DNA of 64,000 nucleotides, taken from NCBI GenBank assembly GCA_016719015.1, contig JADKAZ010000015.1, positions 1 through 64,000 on the forward strand, read 5' to 3'. The number at the start of each line of letters is the position of its first letter. Within the stretch, counting starts at the first letter, position 1. The notes under the pieces are model-generated. The model was not told the origin of the DNA and searched no databases. It saw nothing but the letters and a program-made list of their open reading frames with translations. Shown piece by piece: positions 16,594 through 25,972 of the stretch. Origin of the DNA: Chitinophagaceae bacterium. Lineage in GTDB: Bacteria > Bacteroidota > Bacteroidia > Chitinophagales > Chitinophagaceae. The translations under genes were made by a program, and so were the position numbers.

Positions 16594-17907
16594 ATGAAAA
16601 AATCAATCGTAATCGTTTTGCTATTTGGTTTCCAGATAGCATCCGCACAAAAAAATAATTACAGCGAACTGATTATAAAAAAAGCAACCCTTATTGAGCA
16701 GAAAGTAATTGCCTGGCGGCACGACATTCATCAAAACCCAGAACTCGGAAACAGGGAGTTTCGCACAGCCGGACTTGTTGCCAAACATTTACAATCATTG
16801 GGTATTGAAGTACAAACAAAAGTAGGTGTTACGGGTGTGGTAGGCATTTTAAAAGGCGATAAACCCGGACCTGTAATAGCACTGAGGGCTGATATGGATG
16901 CGTTGCCCATAGAGGAAAAAAACGATTTGCCTTTTGCTTCCAAAGTAAAAACTACATACAACGGAAAAGAAACCAGTGTAATGCATGCCTGCGGACATGA
17001 TGGGCATACGGCCATATTGATGGGAGTTGCTGAAATATTAGCAGGCATGAAAAAAGAGTTGAAAGGCACGGTGAAATTTATTTTTCAGCCGGCAGAAGAA
17101 GGAGCACCTGTTGGCGAAGAAGGTGGAGCTGTATTGATGGTGAAAGAAGGCGTATTGGAAAACCCAAAAGTGGATGCGATTTTTGGATTACATCTGTATT
17201 CATTGATGGAAGTCGGCAACCTTTCCTATCGCCCTGGCGGATTTTATGCTGGTACTGCAGATTTTAAAATTACCGTGAAAGGGAAGCCCAGTCATGGAGC
17301 TTATCCATGGTTATCTGTTGATCCGGTGCTTGTTGCTTCTCAAATTGTTGTCAGTCTTCAACAAATTATAAGCAGGAATGTAAATCTGACGGATAATCCG
17401 GCAGTGGTAACGGTTGGCACTATCAATGGTGGAAACCGTACGAATATTATTCCTAACCAGGTAGAGATGACTGGTACAGTAAGGACGTTGAGCAATGAAG
17501 ATGAAGCCTTAATTTTTAGTCGTATTAAACAAATTGCAGAAAAAACAGCTGAAGCTGCCGGAGCAATAGCAATGGTAGAATTGCCATATACAGCCAAATA
17601 TCCTGTTACGTTCAACAATATCGAACTCACAAAATTGATGTTGCCTTCTTTTACAAAAATCAGCCGGTGCAGAAAATGTTCAATTAATTCCAGCCGTTAC
17701 AGGCTCGGAAGATTTTTCGTTTTATGCTCAAAAGTGCCGGGCTTATTTTTTCGTTTGGGTGGTATGTCAAAAGGTAAAGACCCTAAAACAGCAAGCCCGC
17801 CTCATACACCGGAATTTATCATTGATGATGCTGCGTTCAAATTTGGGATGATTACTTTTTGCAATTTAGTCTTTGATTATGCAGAGGGAAATAAAAAACA
17901 GCACTAA
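16594..17907 (+). CDS. M20 family amidohydrolase with two compensating frameshifts
   Basis: Exported M20D-type amidohydrolase (hippurate hydrolase/IAA-amino acid hydrolase family), 437 residues, signal peptide MKKSIVIVLLFGFQIASAQ. The metal-site segments are clear: LRADMDALPIEE near 97-108, MHACGHDGHTAIL at 130-142 and EEGAPVGEEGG. Between about 17650 and 17737 the translation is out of frame (ISRCRKCSINSSRY). The alternative frame there reads QKSAGAENVQLIPAVTGSED, the expected metal-ligand region. One extra T in tctttta and one missing A in caaaagtg would explain both breaks. The enzyme as written lacks that motif, so either the assembly has two small errors or the gene is inactive. Confidence 0.82.
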   Translation: MKKSIVIVLLFGFQIASAQKNNYSELIIKKATLIEQKVIAWRHDIHQNPELGNREFRTAGLVAKHLQSLGIEVQTKVGVTGVVGILKGDKPGPVIALRADMDALPIEEKNDLPFASKVKTTYNGKETSVMHACGHDGHTAILMGVAEILAGMKKELKGTVKFIFQPAEEGAPVGEEGGAVLMVKEGVLENPKVDAIFGLHLYSLMEVGNLSYRPGGFYAGTADFKITVKGKPSHGAYPWLSVDPVLVASQIVVSLQQIISRNVNLTDNPAVVTVGTINGGNRTNIIPNQVEMTGTVRTLSNEDEALIFSRIKQIAEKTAEAAGAIAMVELPYTAKYPVTFNNIELTKLMLPSFTKISRCRKCSINSSRYRLGRFFVLCSKVPGLFFRLGGMSKGKDPKTASPPHTPEFIIDDAAFKFGMITFCNLVFDYAEGNKKQH

Positions 17908-17922
17908 CATTCAAATTGATAA

Positions 17923-18393
17923 ATGAAAAAAACAATAATTCTTTTACTTGCAATTGTATTGACCGGGCAATTATATGCACAACTAGTCCCGTCTAAACGG
18001 GAGAGACAATTAACAAAAAATCAGCAGGCAGTACAGCTAAAAGTCATCAAATTCTTTGATGCATTATCCAACCGGGATTCAGTCAGTCTGAAAGCTTATA
18101 GTACAGCAGATATCACCTTGTACGAATATGGCCAGGTATGGAATATAGATACACTTATTCTAAAAGCCATTACTTTGAATCAGTCTGCCAATTTTAAACG
18201 TACCAATAGTTTTGAGTTCATCAATACCAAAGTAGATAAGAATACGGCATGGATTACTTATCGGCTTCAGTCAATAATATTAAAAGATGGCAAACAAGGA
18301 ACGGTACAATGGCTAGAAACTGTAGTTTTAGCGAAAGAAAGAAAACAGTGGAGAGTTAAACACCTGCATTCAACTCGTACAAAAATAAGTTAA
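17923..18393 (+). CDS. Exported NTF2/SnoaL-like protein
   Basis: Protein of 156 residues with a signal peptide (MKKTIILLLAIVLTGQLYAQ). The mature domain has the NTF2-like/SnoaL or DUF4440 layout: a helix VIKFFDALSNRDSVSLKAYS, then ITLYEYGQVWN, and a final strand pair LETVVLAKERKQWRVKHLHS. Such domains often serve as small ligand-binding or catalytic pockets, and no catalytic residues can be assigned here. It is 15 bases after the M20 gene and 44 before an amidohydrolase, within the same operon-like run. Confidence 0.72.
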   Translation: MKKTIILLLAIVLTGQLYAQLVPSKRERQLTKNQQAVQLKVIKFFDALSNRDSVSLKAYSTADITLYEYGQVWNIDTLILKAITLNQSANFKRTNSFEFINTKVDKNTAWITYRLQSIILKDGKQGTVQWLETVVLAKERKQWRVKHLHSTRTKIS

Positions 18394-18437
18394 AAACGTA
18401 CTGCCATATATTTCAGTAATCCATTCAACTCATTATC

Positions 18438-19880
18438 ATGAAAAAAATAGTACTCCTTTTTATTGCATACTTATTTGCAGCTCCGGCTTTTTCACAAATA
18501 AAGTTCAGCGATGAAACAAAAAAATATATTGAATACAATGACCCGGTTACAGTTTTCAAAAATGGTTTATTGATTGATGGCAAAGGCAATGCTGCCAAAC
18601 CGCATCAAACAGTCATCATCAGCAATGGTAAAATTGAATGGGTGGGTGATGATGCAAAAGCGGCTATACCCAATGGTGCCAAGCTCATTGATCTGAATGG
18701 CAAAGCCATTATGCCGGGTTTGGTGATGCTGCATGAACATATGTATATATCAGCACCTTCCATAGAAGCCCGTTATCTTCATTTAAAACAATTACCATTT
18801 AGCTTTCCCCGGCTTTACCTCGCTGCCGGTGCTACTACGATCAGAACATGTGGCAGTATTGAGCCCTACTCAGACCTCCGGATAAAAAAAGATATTGACC
18901 TCGGTGTATTCCCCGGTCCCAATATGGAATTGACTGCTCCATACATTGAAGGAAAGTCAACACGGTTTCCGCAAATGAATGAAAATAAAACACCGGCCGA
19001 TGCAGCAGCTTTTGTAAACTATTGGGCCGACCAGGGCTTTACTTCTTTTAAATCCTACATGGGTGTAGATAAGCCAACATTGAAAGCGGCTATTGATGCT
19101 GCGCATAAAAGAAAGTTGAAAATTACCGGGCACCTTGATATTGTTACCTACAAAGAAGCTGCTTCGTTGGGTATGGATAATTTAGAACATGGATTTATGG
19201 CCAGTACAGATTTTGCTGCTGGTAAAAAAGAAAATGAACCCCCAGCTCCCGGTAGTTCCTATAAAGCATTGAGTAATCTTGATATTCAGCATGACAGTGT
19301 AAAACAATTCATTCAATTTTTGATTGATAAAAAAACAAGTATCACTTCTTCATTATCCGTGTTTGAAGGAAATACCACCACTCAACCGCAACCGAACCAG
19401 GAAGCACTCAATGCTATGTCGCCAGATACAAGGGACTTTTATTTACAAAGACTTTCCGCTATCAAATCGGCCAAAGGCCCAACTGTGTACGATAAAGCAT
19501 TCGCTACTACTTCCAAAATGGAAAAAATGTTTTATGATATGGGTGGCTTGCTTACTGTTGGCACCGATCCAACAGGTAATGGCGGGACATTAGCCGGTTA
19601 TGGTAATTGGCGGGCAATAGAATTACTCGTTGAAGCAGCTGGATTCACCCCGCTGGAAGCGATAAAAATTGCAACACTGAATGGCAGTATTGCATTAGGT
19701 TTTGATAAAACAATTGGCACCATTGAACCGGGTAAATCAGCCGACCTTTTAATCATTGATGGAGACCCATCAAAAAACATCAGCGACATCCGTAAGGTAT
19801 TATATGTTTTTAAAAACGGCGTTGGATATAACTCAAAGAAATTATTTGAATCGGTGAAAGGCAAAGTGGGATTTAATTAA
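18438..19880 (+). CDS. Exported metal-dependent amidohydrolase
   Basis: Protein of 480 residues with a signal peptide (MKKIVLLFIAYLFAAPAFSQ). It belongs to the amidohydrolase superfamily, imidazolonepropionase/prolidase-like branch: a beta-sandwich start VFKNGLLIDGKG, the metal site MPGLVMLHEHMY with H99 and H101, ITGHLD, NLEHGF and VGTDPTG with the catalytic Asp, and the closing IGTIEPGKSADLLIIDGDPS. Relatives hydrolyse cyclic amides or Xaa-Pro/Xaa-Arg dipeptides, but the substrate here cannot be fixed. It lies between the NTF2-like gene and a P1 peptidase, all exported and co-directional. Confidence 0.86.
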   Translation: MKKIVLLFIAYLFAAPAFSQIKFSDETKKYIEYNDPVTVFKNGLLIDGKGNAAKPHQTVIISNGKIEWVGDDAKAAIPNGAKLIDLNGKAIMPGLVMLHEHMYISAPSIEARYLHLKQLPFSFPRLYLAAGATTIRTCGSIEPYSDLRIKKDIDLGVFPGPNMELTAPYIEGKSTRFPQMNENKTPADAAAFVNYWADQGFTSFKSYMGVDKPTLKAAIDAAHKRKLKITGHLDIVTYKEAASLGMDNLEHGFMASTDFAAGKKENEPPAPGSSYKALSNLDIQHDSVKQFIQFLIDKKTSITSSLSVFEGNTTTQPQPNQEALNAMSPDTRDFYLQRLSAIKSAKGPTVYDKAFATTSKMEKMFYDMGGLLTVGTDPTGNGGTLAGYGNWRAIELLVEAAGFTPLEAIKIATLNGSIALGFDKTIGTIEPGKSADLLIIDGDPSKNISDIRKVLYVFKNGVGYNSKKLFESVKGKVGFN

Positions 19881-19899
19881 AAAAGATAAACTTCTTACT

Positions 19900-21057
19900 A
19901 TGAAAAAGATTTTTGTATTTACTGTATTCGTTCTGGGGAACTTTTACATCAATGCTCAAAAACCCCGTGCAAGAGATATTGGAATTCCTTTTGATGGCAA
20001 ACCGGGAAAGTTCAATGCTATTACTGATGTAAAAGGTGTGGAAGTAGGTTTCAGTACCATCATTTCTGGCACGGGAAAAAATATACGGGGCAAGGGTCCG
20101 GTACGTACAGGTGTCACTGCTATTTTACCAAGAGGAAAAAACAATAATCCGGTGTATGGAAACTGGTATGCATTAAACGGTAATGGAGAAATGACAGGCA
20201 CTACCTGGATAACTGAATCCGGATTTTTAGAAGGCCCGATTATGATAACCAATACCAATAGTGTGGGTGCGGTAAGAGATGCGGTGTTGAAATGGTATGT
20301 AAAGAATAAATGGTATAAAGAAGATTTCTGGTACACCTATCCAGTGGTGGCAGAAACATACGATGGTTTTTTAAATGACATCTATGGCTTTCATGTAAAA
20401 GAAGAAAATGCCTGGGAGGCACTAGACAGTGCAAAGAGTGGTTTAGTGAAAGAAGGAAATGTAGGTGGTGGCACAGGTATGATGTGCCTGGGATTTAAAG
20501 GAGGCACCGGCACTGCATCGAGAGTGATAAAAATTAAAGACTCCACGTATACCATTGGTGTATTGGTGCAATCCAACTTTGGAAGCAAAAATAATTTTAC
20601 GATCGCTGGTGTGCCTGTTGGCAGAGAATTAAAGGATACCATGAATTATGAATTTAAAGCACCACCATCTTATCAGCCGGGTGATGGTTCTATTATTGTG
20701 GTGCTTGCAACAGATGCGCCTTTATTACCTCACCAGTTAAAAAGAATGGCCGCCAGAATTGCCCTGGGTGTGGGCAAAGTTGGCGGACGGGGAGAAAATG
20801 GTTCCGGCGATATTTTTATAGCCTTTTCTACGGCCAACCCAACTGCATTTCAACGGGAAGATTTTACAAAAGTGGATGCACTACCGAATGATATGATTAA
20901 TCCATTGTTTAACGGAACAGTGCAGGCGGTGGAAGAAGCCATCATTAATGCGATGGTGGCAGCAGAAACGATGGAAGGGATAAATGGCAACAAGGCTTAT
21001 GGACTGCCGCATAAATTGGTAATCGATGTTTTGAAAAAGTATAACCGGGTGAAATAA
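19900..21057 (+). CDS. P1 family (DmpA-like) aminopeptidase, exported
   Basis: Protein of 385 residues with a signal peptide ending INAQ. The P1/S58 family (DmpA, BapA) are self-cleaving N-terminal nucleophile hydrolases that remove D- or beta-amino acids from peptides. Visible family segments are GKFNAITDVKGVEVG, GNVGGGTGMMCLGFKGGTGT, PGDGSIIVVLATDAPL and GENGSGDIFIAFSTANP. The likely processing site is G263/S264 in PGDGSIIVV, placing the nucleophile Ser about 122 residues from the C-terminus, as in the known beta subunits. It starts 19 bases after the amidohydrolase and is the last hydrolase of this run. Confidence 0.85.
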   Translation: MKKIFVFTVFVLGNFYINAQKPRARDIGIPFDGKPGKFNAITDVKGVEVGFSTIISGTGKNIRGKGPVRTGVTAILPRGKNNNPVYGNWYALNGNGEMTGTTWITESGFLEGPIMITNTNSVGAVRDAVLKWYVKNKWYKEDFWYTYPVVAETYDGFLNDIYGFHVKEENAWEALDSAKSGLVKEGNVGGGTGMMCLGFKGGTGTASRVIKIKDSTYTIGVLVQSNFGSKNNFTIAGVPVGRELKDTMNYEFKAPPSYQPGDGSIIVVLATDAPLLPHQLKRMAARIALGVGKVGGRGENGSGDIFIAFSTANPTAFQREDFTKVDALPNDMINPLFNGTVQAVEEAIINAMVAAETMEGINGNKAYGLPHKLVIDVLKKYNRVK

Positions 21058-21068
21058 ATTACAGTTGA

Positions 21069-22460
21069 ATGAAAAAAACACTAGTACTCTTTTGTTTTAT
21101 TGCAAGTATGCAAACAGCCTTTGCACAAAGTACTGATTCTTTATTTTTAAAATATTCTGCCGCAAAAAGCGATAGTCTTCGCTATGAAGCTATACTTGCG
21201 GTTTATAAAACATATTCGGAAGGAGATCCTTTAATATTTCTGAAAGCATCAGAAAAATTTTTGGCATATTGTCAAACCAATAAGGATAAAATAGGTGAAT
21301 CTTTGGCAACTTCAACGATTGGCTTCTGTTATAGAGGATTGGGCAATACTACCAGGAGTTTGGAGTATTCCATAAAGGGATTTGAAATAGGAATTGAAAC
21401 AGGTAACGAAATAGCTTTAGCTGTGGCCAAAGCAATACTTGCCCATTGTTATAAAGACACTAGAGAATACCAACAGTCAATCAAATACTATTTAGCTGTT
21501 CTTGAAATTGGAGAGAGAGTAAAAAACGAGAAAAATAAAATCCATGGCCTGTCAAAACCTTGGTGAAGTGTATTTGTCAATGAATAAACCAGACTCTGCA
21601 TTAATGTACGAACAAAAGGATTTTGAGATTTGTAAGCGAATAGGTTTTATGACGATTTTGGTTATACGCTTTTAACACTTGGGGGTATTCATGGAAAAAT
21701 GGGAAACACTGCACTTGCAGTAAGTTACTTTGATATGGCTATAGAAGATGGTTTGAAAAGAAACTCCGTAAAACAATTAAATTGGGCATATACTGCAAAG
21801 GCAGAATTTTTTGCTTCAATCTTTCAAAGAGATTCATCTATATTTTATGCAAAAAGAGCTTTATCTGTTATTGCAAACACCGGCTTTACAAATTATAAAT
21901 TAAACGCAGCAAAATTACTTTTAGATAATTACAGAACCAGCAATGTGGACAGTGCTTTTAAGTATTCTGAAATTTACAGAATTGAAAATGATAGTGTATT
22001 TAGTGCGAAAGCCATTCAACAAACACAATTGATGACATTTGAAAATGAAAAGAAACAACAAGAATTAATAAAGGAAAAGAAAATTGCAGAACAACAACGC
22101 AAACAAAACATCCAATATGCCATAATAGCACTAGGCATCCTCACCTTCATTATTCTGTTTTTAGCTCTTAGTCGCCGCCATATCACCAATACCAAGCTCA
22201 TTCAGTTTCTCGGAGTAGTTGCTTTATTATTGGTATTTGAGTTTTTAAATTTACTACTTCATCCTTTTTTAGAAAGTATCACTCATCATTCACCGGTGCT
22301 GATGTTACTGGCATTGGTTTGCATTGCAGCTTTACTTATACCATTGCATCATAAATTAGAAAAATGGGCTACGCATAAATTGGTGGAGAAGAATAAAGCG
22401 ATACGGCTGGCCAGTGCTAAAAAAACGATTGAGGAATTGGAAAAAGATAACACTAATTGA
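21069..22460 (+). pseudogene. TPR protein with C-terminal membrane/coiled-coil module (first twin), frameshifted
   Basis: Signal peptide MKKTLVLFCFIASMQTAFAQ, then TPR-like helices (SLATSTIGFCYRGLGNTTRS). The frame breaks near 21530-21540 (about +1) and returns near 21647, where ggttttatg lacks a T. The middle piece, MACQNLGEVYLSMNKPDSAL, is in the other frame. The last part (21699-22460) is continuous: more TPR, then about three membrane segments (ALGILTFIILFLALS and following) and a coiled coil KTIEELEKD. Corrected, it is about 463 residues. The C-terminal 110 residues are nearly identical to those of the next gene. The layout resembles TPR sensor proteins next to cyclases or kinases. The two indels cancel out, so the gene may be intact in the cell. 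Confidence 0.62.
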
Positions 22461-22467
22461 ACTGAAC

Positions 22468-23828
22468 ATGAAAAAAATAATTATCCTCCTTTGTTTTATT
22501 GCAAGTATGCTACCAGTATTTGCACAAAACCCAAAAGCTGATTCTATTGTCAATGCGATTATCAATTCCGAGACTAACGCCAGGCTAAGACTGGTTGGAT
22601 ATTTACTCTACGACATAACGAATTAACCCAGCAAAGCCGGGTAGATTACGCAAAGAAAGTGCTTGACTTTGCCAGGAAAGAAAAAGACCGGATACTTGAA
22701 TCCTGATAACGGCAGAATTGGGCTATATACTGGCTATAAATGGTAATAGCTTACAGGGTGCTGAATTGGCATACACCGCATTAGAAATGGCGCAGAAGCA
22801 TAAAAACAAAGAAGTATTGGGAGTTATATATCAGGACCTCGCCATTTGTTTCAGGAACGATAGCGCAAAACACAAAGAATTTCTACTTAAAGCCCTGCCA
22901 AACTTAGATGCACCAACAGATTATACAAGCTTAACTGCCACCCTCTCCACTATTTCAAGATTTTACGGTTCTGCCAATAAGGAGATTCTGCATTGCATTA
23001 TGCGCAAAGAAGCTATGAACTGTGTTTATCCAAGAAAATAGATGCTGATTTACCAGTGAGTATTATCGATTTAGCATATGTCCATTATTACAACTTAAAT
23101 AACAGGGCCATTGCGATGGAATACATCCAGCAGGCATTACGTTTAAACATTGATTTGCTAAGCCCTGATAAAGCTGTTATAGTATATAAAAGAGCCGCAA
23201 AATTATTTTTGGATGACGGTAAAGCGGATTCCGCACTTTATTACACTAACCAGGCAAGCGGCCATTTAGCAAAAGCAAGGTTTACTTCCACTTTAGATGT
23301 TTACGATTTGTATAAAAACATTTATTCAAATACTAATAAGGACAGTGCGGTAAAATATTATAAAGCGTATGATGTAACGAAAGACAGTATAGACAAAATG
23401 TCTAATGCACAGCAGCAGCAAATATTAGGCATAAAAAAGACTTGGAAATTGAAAATGCTGCACTGCAACGCAAACAAAATATCCAATATGCCTTATTGGC
23501 TTTTGGTATCATCACATTTGTAATTCTCTTTTTAGCGTTCAGCCGAAGGCATATCACCAATACTAAAGTGATTCAGTTTCTCGGCGTAGTAGCATTATTG
23601 GTAGTATTTGAGTTTTTAAACTTATTACTTCATCCGTTTTTAGAAAGAATAACACATCACAATCCTATTTTTATGTTGTTGGCATTGGTTTGCATTGCTG
23701 CATTACTTGTTCCCTTACATCATAAATTAGAAAAGTGGGCTACGCATAAACTGGTGGAGAAGAATAAACAGATACGACTGGCAAGTGCTAAGAAGACGAT
23801 TGAGGAGTTGGAGAAAAATAAGCTATAA
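22468..23828 (+). pseudogene. TPR protein with C-terminal membrane/coiled-coil module (second twin), multiply frameshifted
   Basis: Starts MKKIIILLCFIASMLPVFAQ, 7 bases after the first twin and with a very similar signal peptide. Four successive one-base losses are needed to read it through: near 22600-22617, near 22706 (tcctg for tccctg), near 22990-23040 and near 23440-23455. Corrected segments include SRVDYAKKVLDFARKEKD, GAELAYTALEMAQKHKNKE and DLPVSIIDLAYVHYY. The final frame (23442-23828) encodes NIQYALLAFGIITFVILFLA, further membrane segments and KKTIEELEKNKL, about 88 percent identical by eye to the first twin, while the TPR parts differ. More indels than in its neighbours makes true decay possible. 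Confidence 0.58.
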
Positions 23829-23874
23829 AAAAGACTAATTTAGTTACTTCAGATTTGTCAATCAATAGCACCTA

Positions 23875-25926
23875 ATGTCACAAACCCGCCAGTTAGCCGC
23901 CATCATGTTTACCGACATTTCCGGCTTTACCTCTTTGATGGGTGATGATGAACAAAAAGCCTACGCTATTTTACAAAAAAACAGGGCTTTGCAAAAACCA
24001 ATCATTGAGCAATTTAACGGGACCTGGATCAAGGAGTTGGGGGACGGCGTTCTGGCAAGTTTTCCCACCGTATCTGATGCGATGAATGCTGCTTTCAACA
24101 TTCAGCAGGCATGTAATGCAGCAAAAAATTTCCAATTAAGTATCGGCATCCACCAGGGCGAAATCATTGTTGAAAACGGAGATATTTTTGGTGACGCAGT
24201 AAATGTAGCCTCCCGCATACAAAGTCTGGGTGTACCAGGTTCTGTGCTCTTTTCAAAAAAAGTAAAAGATGAAATCCATAATAAAGCGGAATTCCAAACC
24301 CTTTCCCTTGGCAATTTTGAATTCAAAAATGTAGAAGAACCACTGGAAATTTTTGCCTTATCCAATCCCGGGTTTATAGTTCCCCGGAAAGAAGAGATGA
24401 AAGGAAAATTAAAAACGCCAGTTAAAAAAAGTAATAAAGGAAGATGGATAGCAGCCTCCCTTGGTGTATTGTTGTTACTATCCTTTTTTATTTTCAGGCA
24501 ATCCATTTTCCCTTCGAAAAAAACAACTATTAAATCACTGGCCATCCTTCCTTTTGTTAATACGGGGAATGACTCTGCTATTGCATACTTATCTGACGGG
24601 ATTCCTGAAAATCTTATCAACCGCTTTTCGAAAATCGCCGGAGTAAAAGTGTTTGCCCGTTCCGCTACTTTTGAGCTGCCGGATTCTGCCAAAAAAATTG
24701 AAAGTCTGCGCAGGGTATTGAATGCAGATGTAGTGCTGACCGGAAGACTTTCTAAATCACCAACCGGTTACACGTTGAATTGTGAGCTAGTAGATGCTGC
24801 TAACAAAAACCAATTATGGGGAAATAGCTTTGAACTTACTACTGATGATATTGCCAATGTAGAAGATGCAATCGTTGCTGCTCTTTTAAATCCGCTGGAG
24901 ATAAGCTCCGCCGATGGTATAACAATCAACCAGGATAATAAAAAAGTAAACCCTGCAGCCTATGCCGAATACTTAAAAGGACGTTACCTGAGTTATGGTT
25001 CTACACCGGAAGAATCTGAACAAGCCATTTCATATTTTCGTAAAGCTATCAGCATTGACCCAAAATATGCATTGGCTTACGCAGCTATTGCCAATGAAAA
25101 AATTACTCAATCTATTTTTTCAAATGCCGGCAACCAGGAAATAATGAATGAAGGAAGAACTTCTTTGGAAGCAGCCAAAGCATTAGACCCTACCCTTCCG
25201 GAAATTTATACCACAGAAGGGGCCTTGAAATTTTATTATGAACATGATTGGAAGGGTGCGGTAAACTCTTACAAAAAAGCATTGGACCTTGACCCCAATA
25301 ATGCCATCATTTATATCCGCTACTCAGCTACACTCGCAGACGTGGGACAAACTAAAGAAGCGTTGCCACTTGCTGATAAAGCGGTAGAACTTGACCCCGT
25401 ATCTATTTCCAGTCTGCATAATCTTGGTTGGGTAAATTTATTAGCAGGCAATTATCAAAAAGGTATTGACGCATTTGCTAAGTCTGTAGAATTACATCCC
25501 ACTTTTACGTGGGGGTATATTAAGCAGGCATTTGGTTACAATGCCCTGAAACAATATGATAAGGCGTTAGAAGAAACCAATAAAGCTGAAGCGTTATTGA
25601 AAGATGGCTGGGGTTCTGAATTAATCCAGGCAGCTTTAATGTATAACTATGATGCTGCCGGCAATAAATCTAAGGCTGACAGCCTCGCCAATCGTTTTCT
25701 CGATTATGCATCTAAAAATACGGTGAAAGACCCTTATGCACTCTCCTGTGTTTACAGGATGAAACAAGACTATAAGAAGGCGCTGGAGTGGGAAGAAAAA
25801 ACTGTACAGCAGCGTTCACCATCAGCTTACATTTTAGCCATGCCTTTTCAATATATGGGTTATGAAGATTTTTATAAAAGCGAGGGTCATCAGAAAATTT
25901 TGCGGCAAATGGGTGCTGTACAATAA
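23875..25926 (+). CDS. Class III adenylate/guanylate cyclase domain fused to TolB-like and TPR regions
   Basis: Protein of 683 residues. Residues 7-165 are a class III nucleotide cyclase domain: AAIMFTDISGFTSLMGDDE with metal Asp14, KELGDGVLASF with Asp57, and GDAVNVASRIQ with the transition-state Asn110 and Arg114. A single helix (WIAASLGVLLLLSFFIF, 191-207) follows. Then comes a TolB-amino-terminal-like segment SLAILPFVNTGNDSAIAYLS typical of these fusions, and at least five TPR units from about residue 360 (YFRKAISIDPKYALAYAAIA, SYKKALDLDPNNAIIYIRYS). The cyclase side should be cytoplasmic and the TPR side periplasmic. It follows two TPR/membrane proteins and may form a signalling unit with them. 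cAMP is the likely but unproven product. Confidence 0.88.
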   Translation: MSQTRQLAAIMFTDISGFTSLMGDDEQKAYAILQKNRALQKPIIEQFNGTWIKELGDGVLASFPTVSDAMNAAFNIQQACNAAKNFQLSIGIHQGEIIVENGDIFGDAVNVASRIQSLGVPGSVLFSKKVKDEIHNKAEFQTLSLGNFEFKNVEEPLEIFALSNPGFIVPRKEEMKGKLKTPVKKSNKGRWIAASLGVLLLLSFFIFRQSIFPSKKTTIKSLAILPFVNTGNDSAIAYLSDGIPENLINRFSKIAGVKVFARSATFELPDSAKKIESLRRVLNADVVLTGRLSKSPTGYTLNCELVDAANKNQLWGNSFELTTDDIANVEDAIVAALLNPLEISSADGITINQDNKKVNPAAYAEYLKGRYLSYGSTPEESEQAISYFRKAISIDPKYALAYAAIANEKITQSIFSNAGNQEIMNEGRTSLEAAKALDPTLPEIYTTEGALKFYYEHDWKGAVNSYKKALDLDPNNAIIYIRYSATLADVGQTKEALPLADKAVELDPVSISSLHNLGWVNLLAGNYQKGIDAFAKSVELHPTFTWGYIKQAFGYNALKQYDKALEETNKAEALLKDGWGSELIQAALMYNYDAAGNKSKADSLANRFLDYASKNTVKDPYALSCVYRMKQDYKKALEWEEKTVQQRSPSAYILAMPFQYMGYEDFYKSEGHQKILRQMGAVQ

Positions 25927-25972
25927 TAGTGGCGGCAGCGAAAAAATCGAACCATTAGAAAAATAAAAACGC

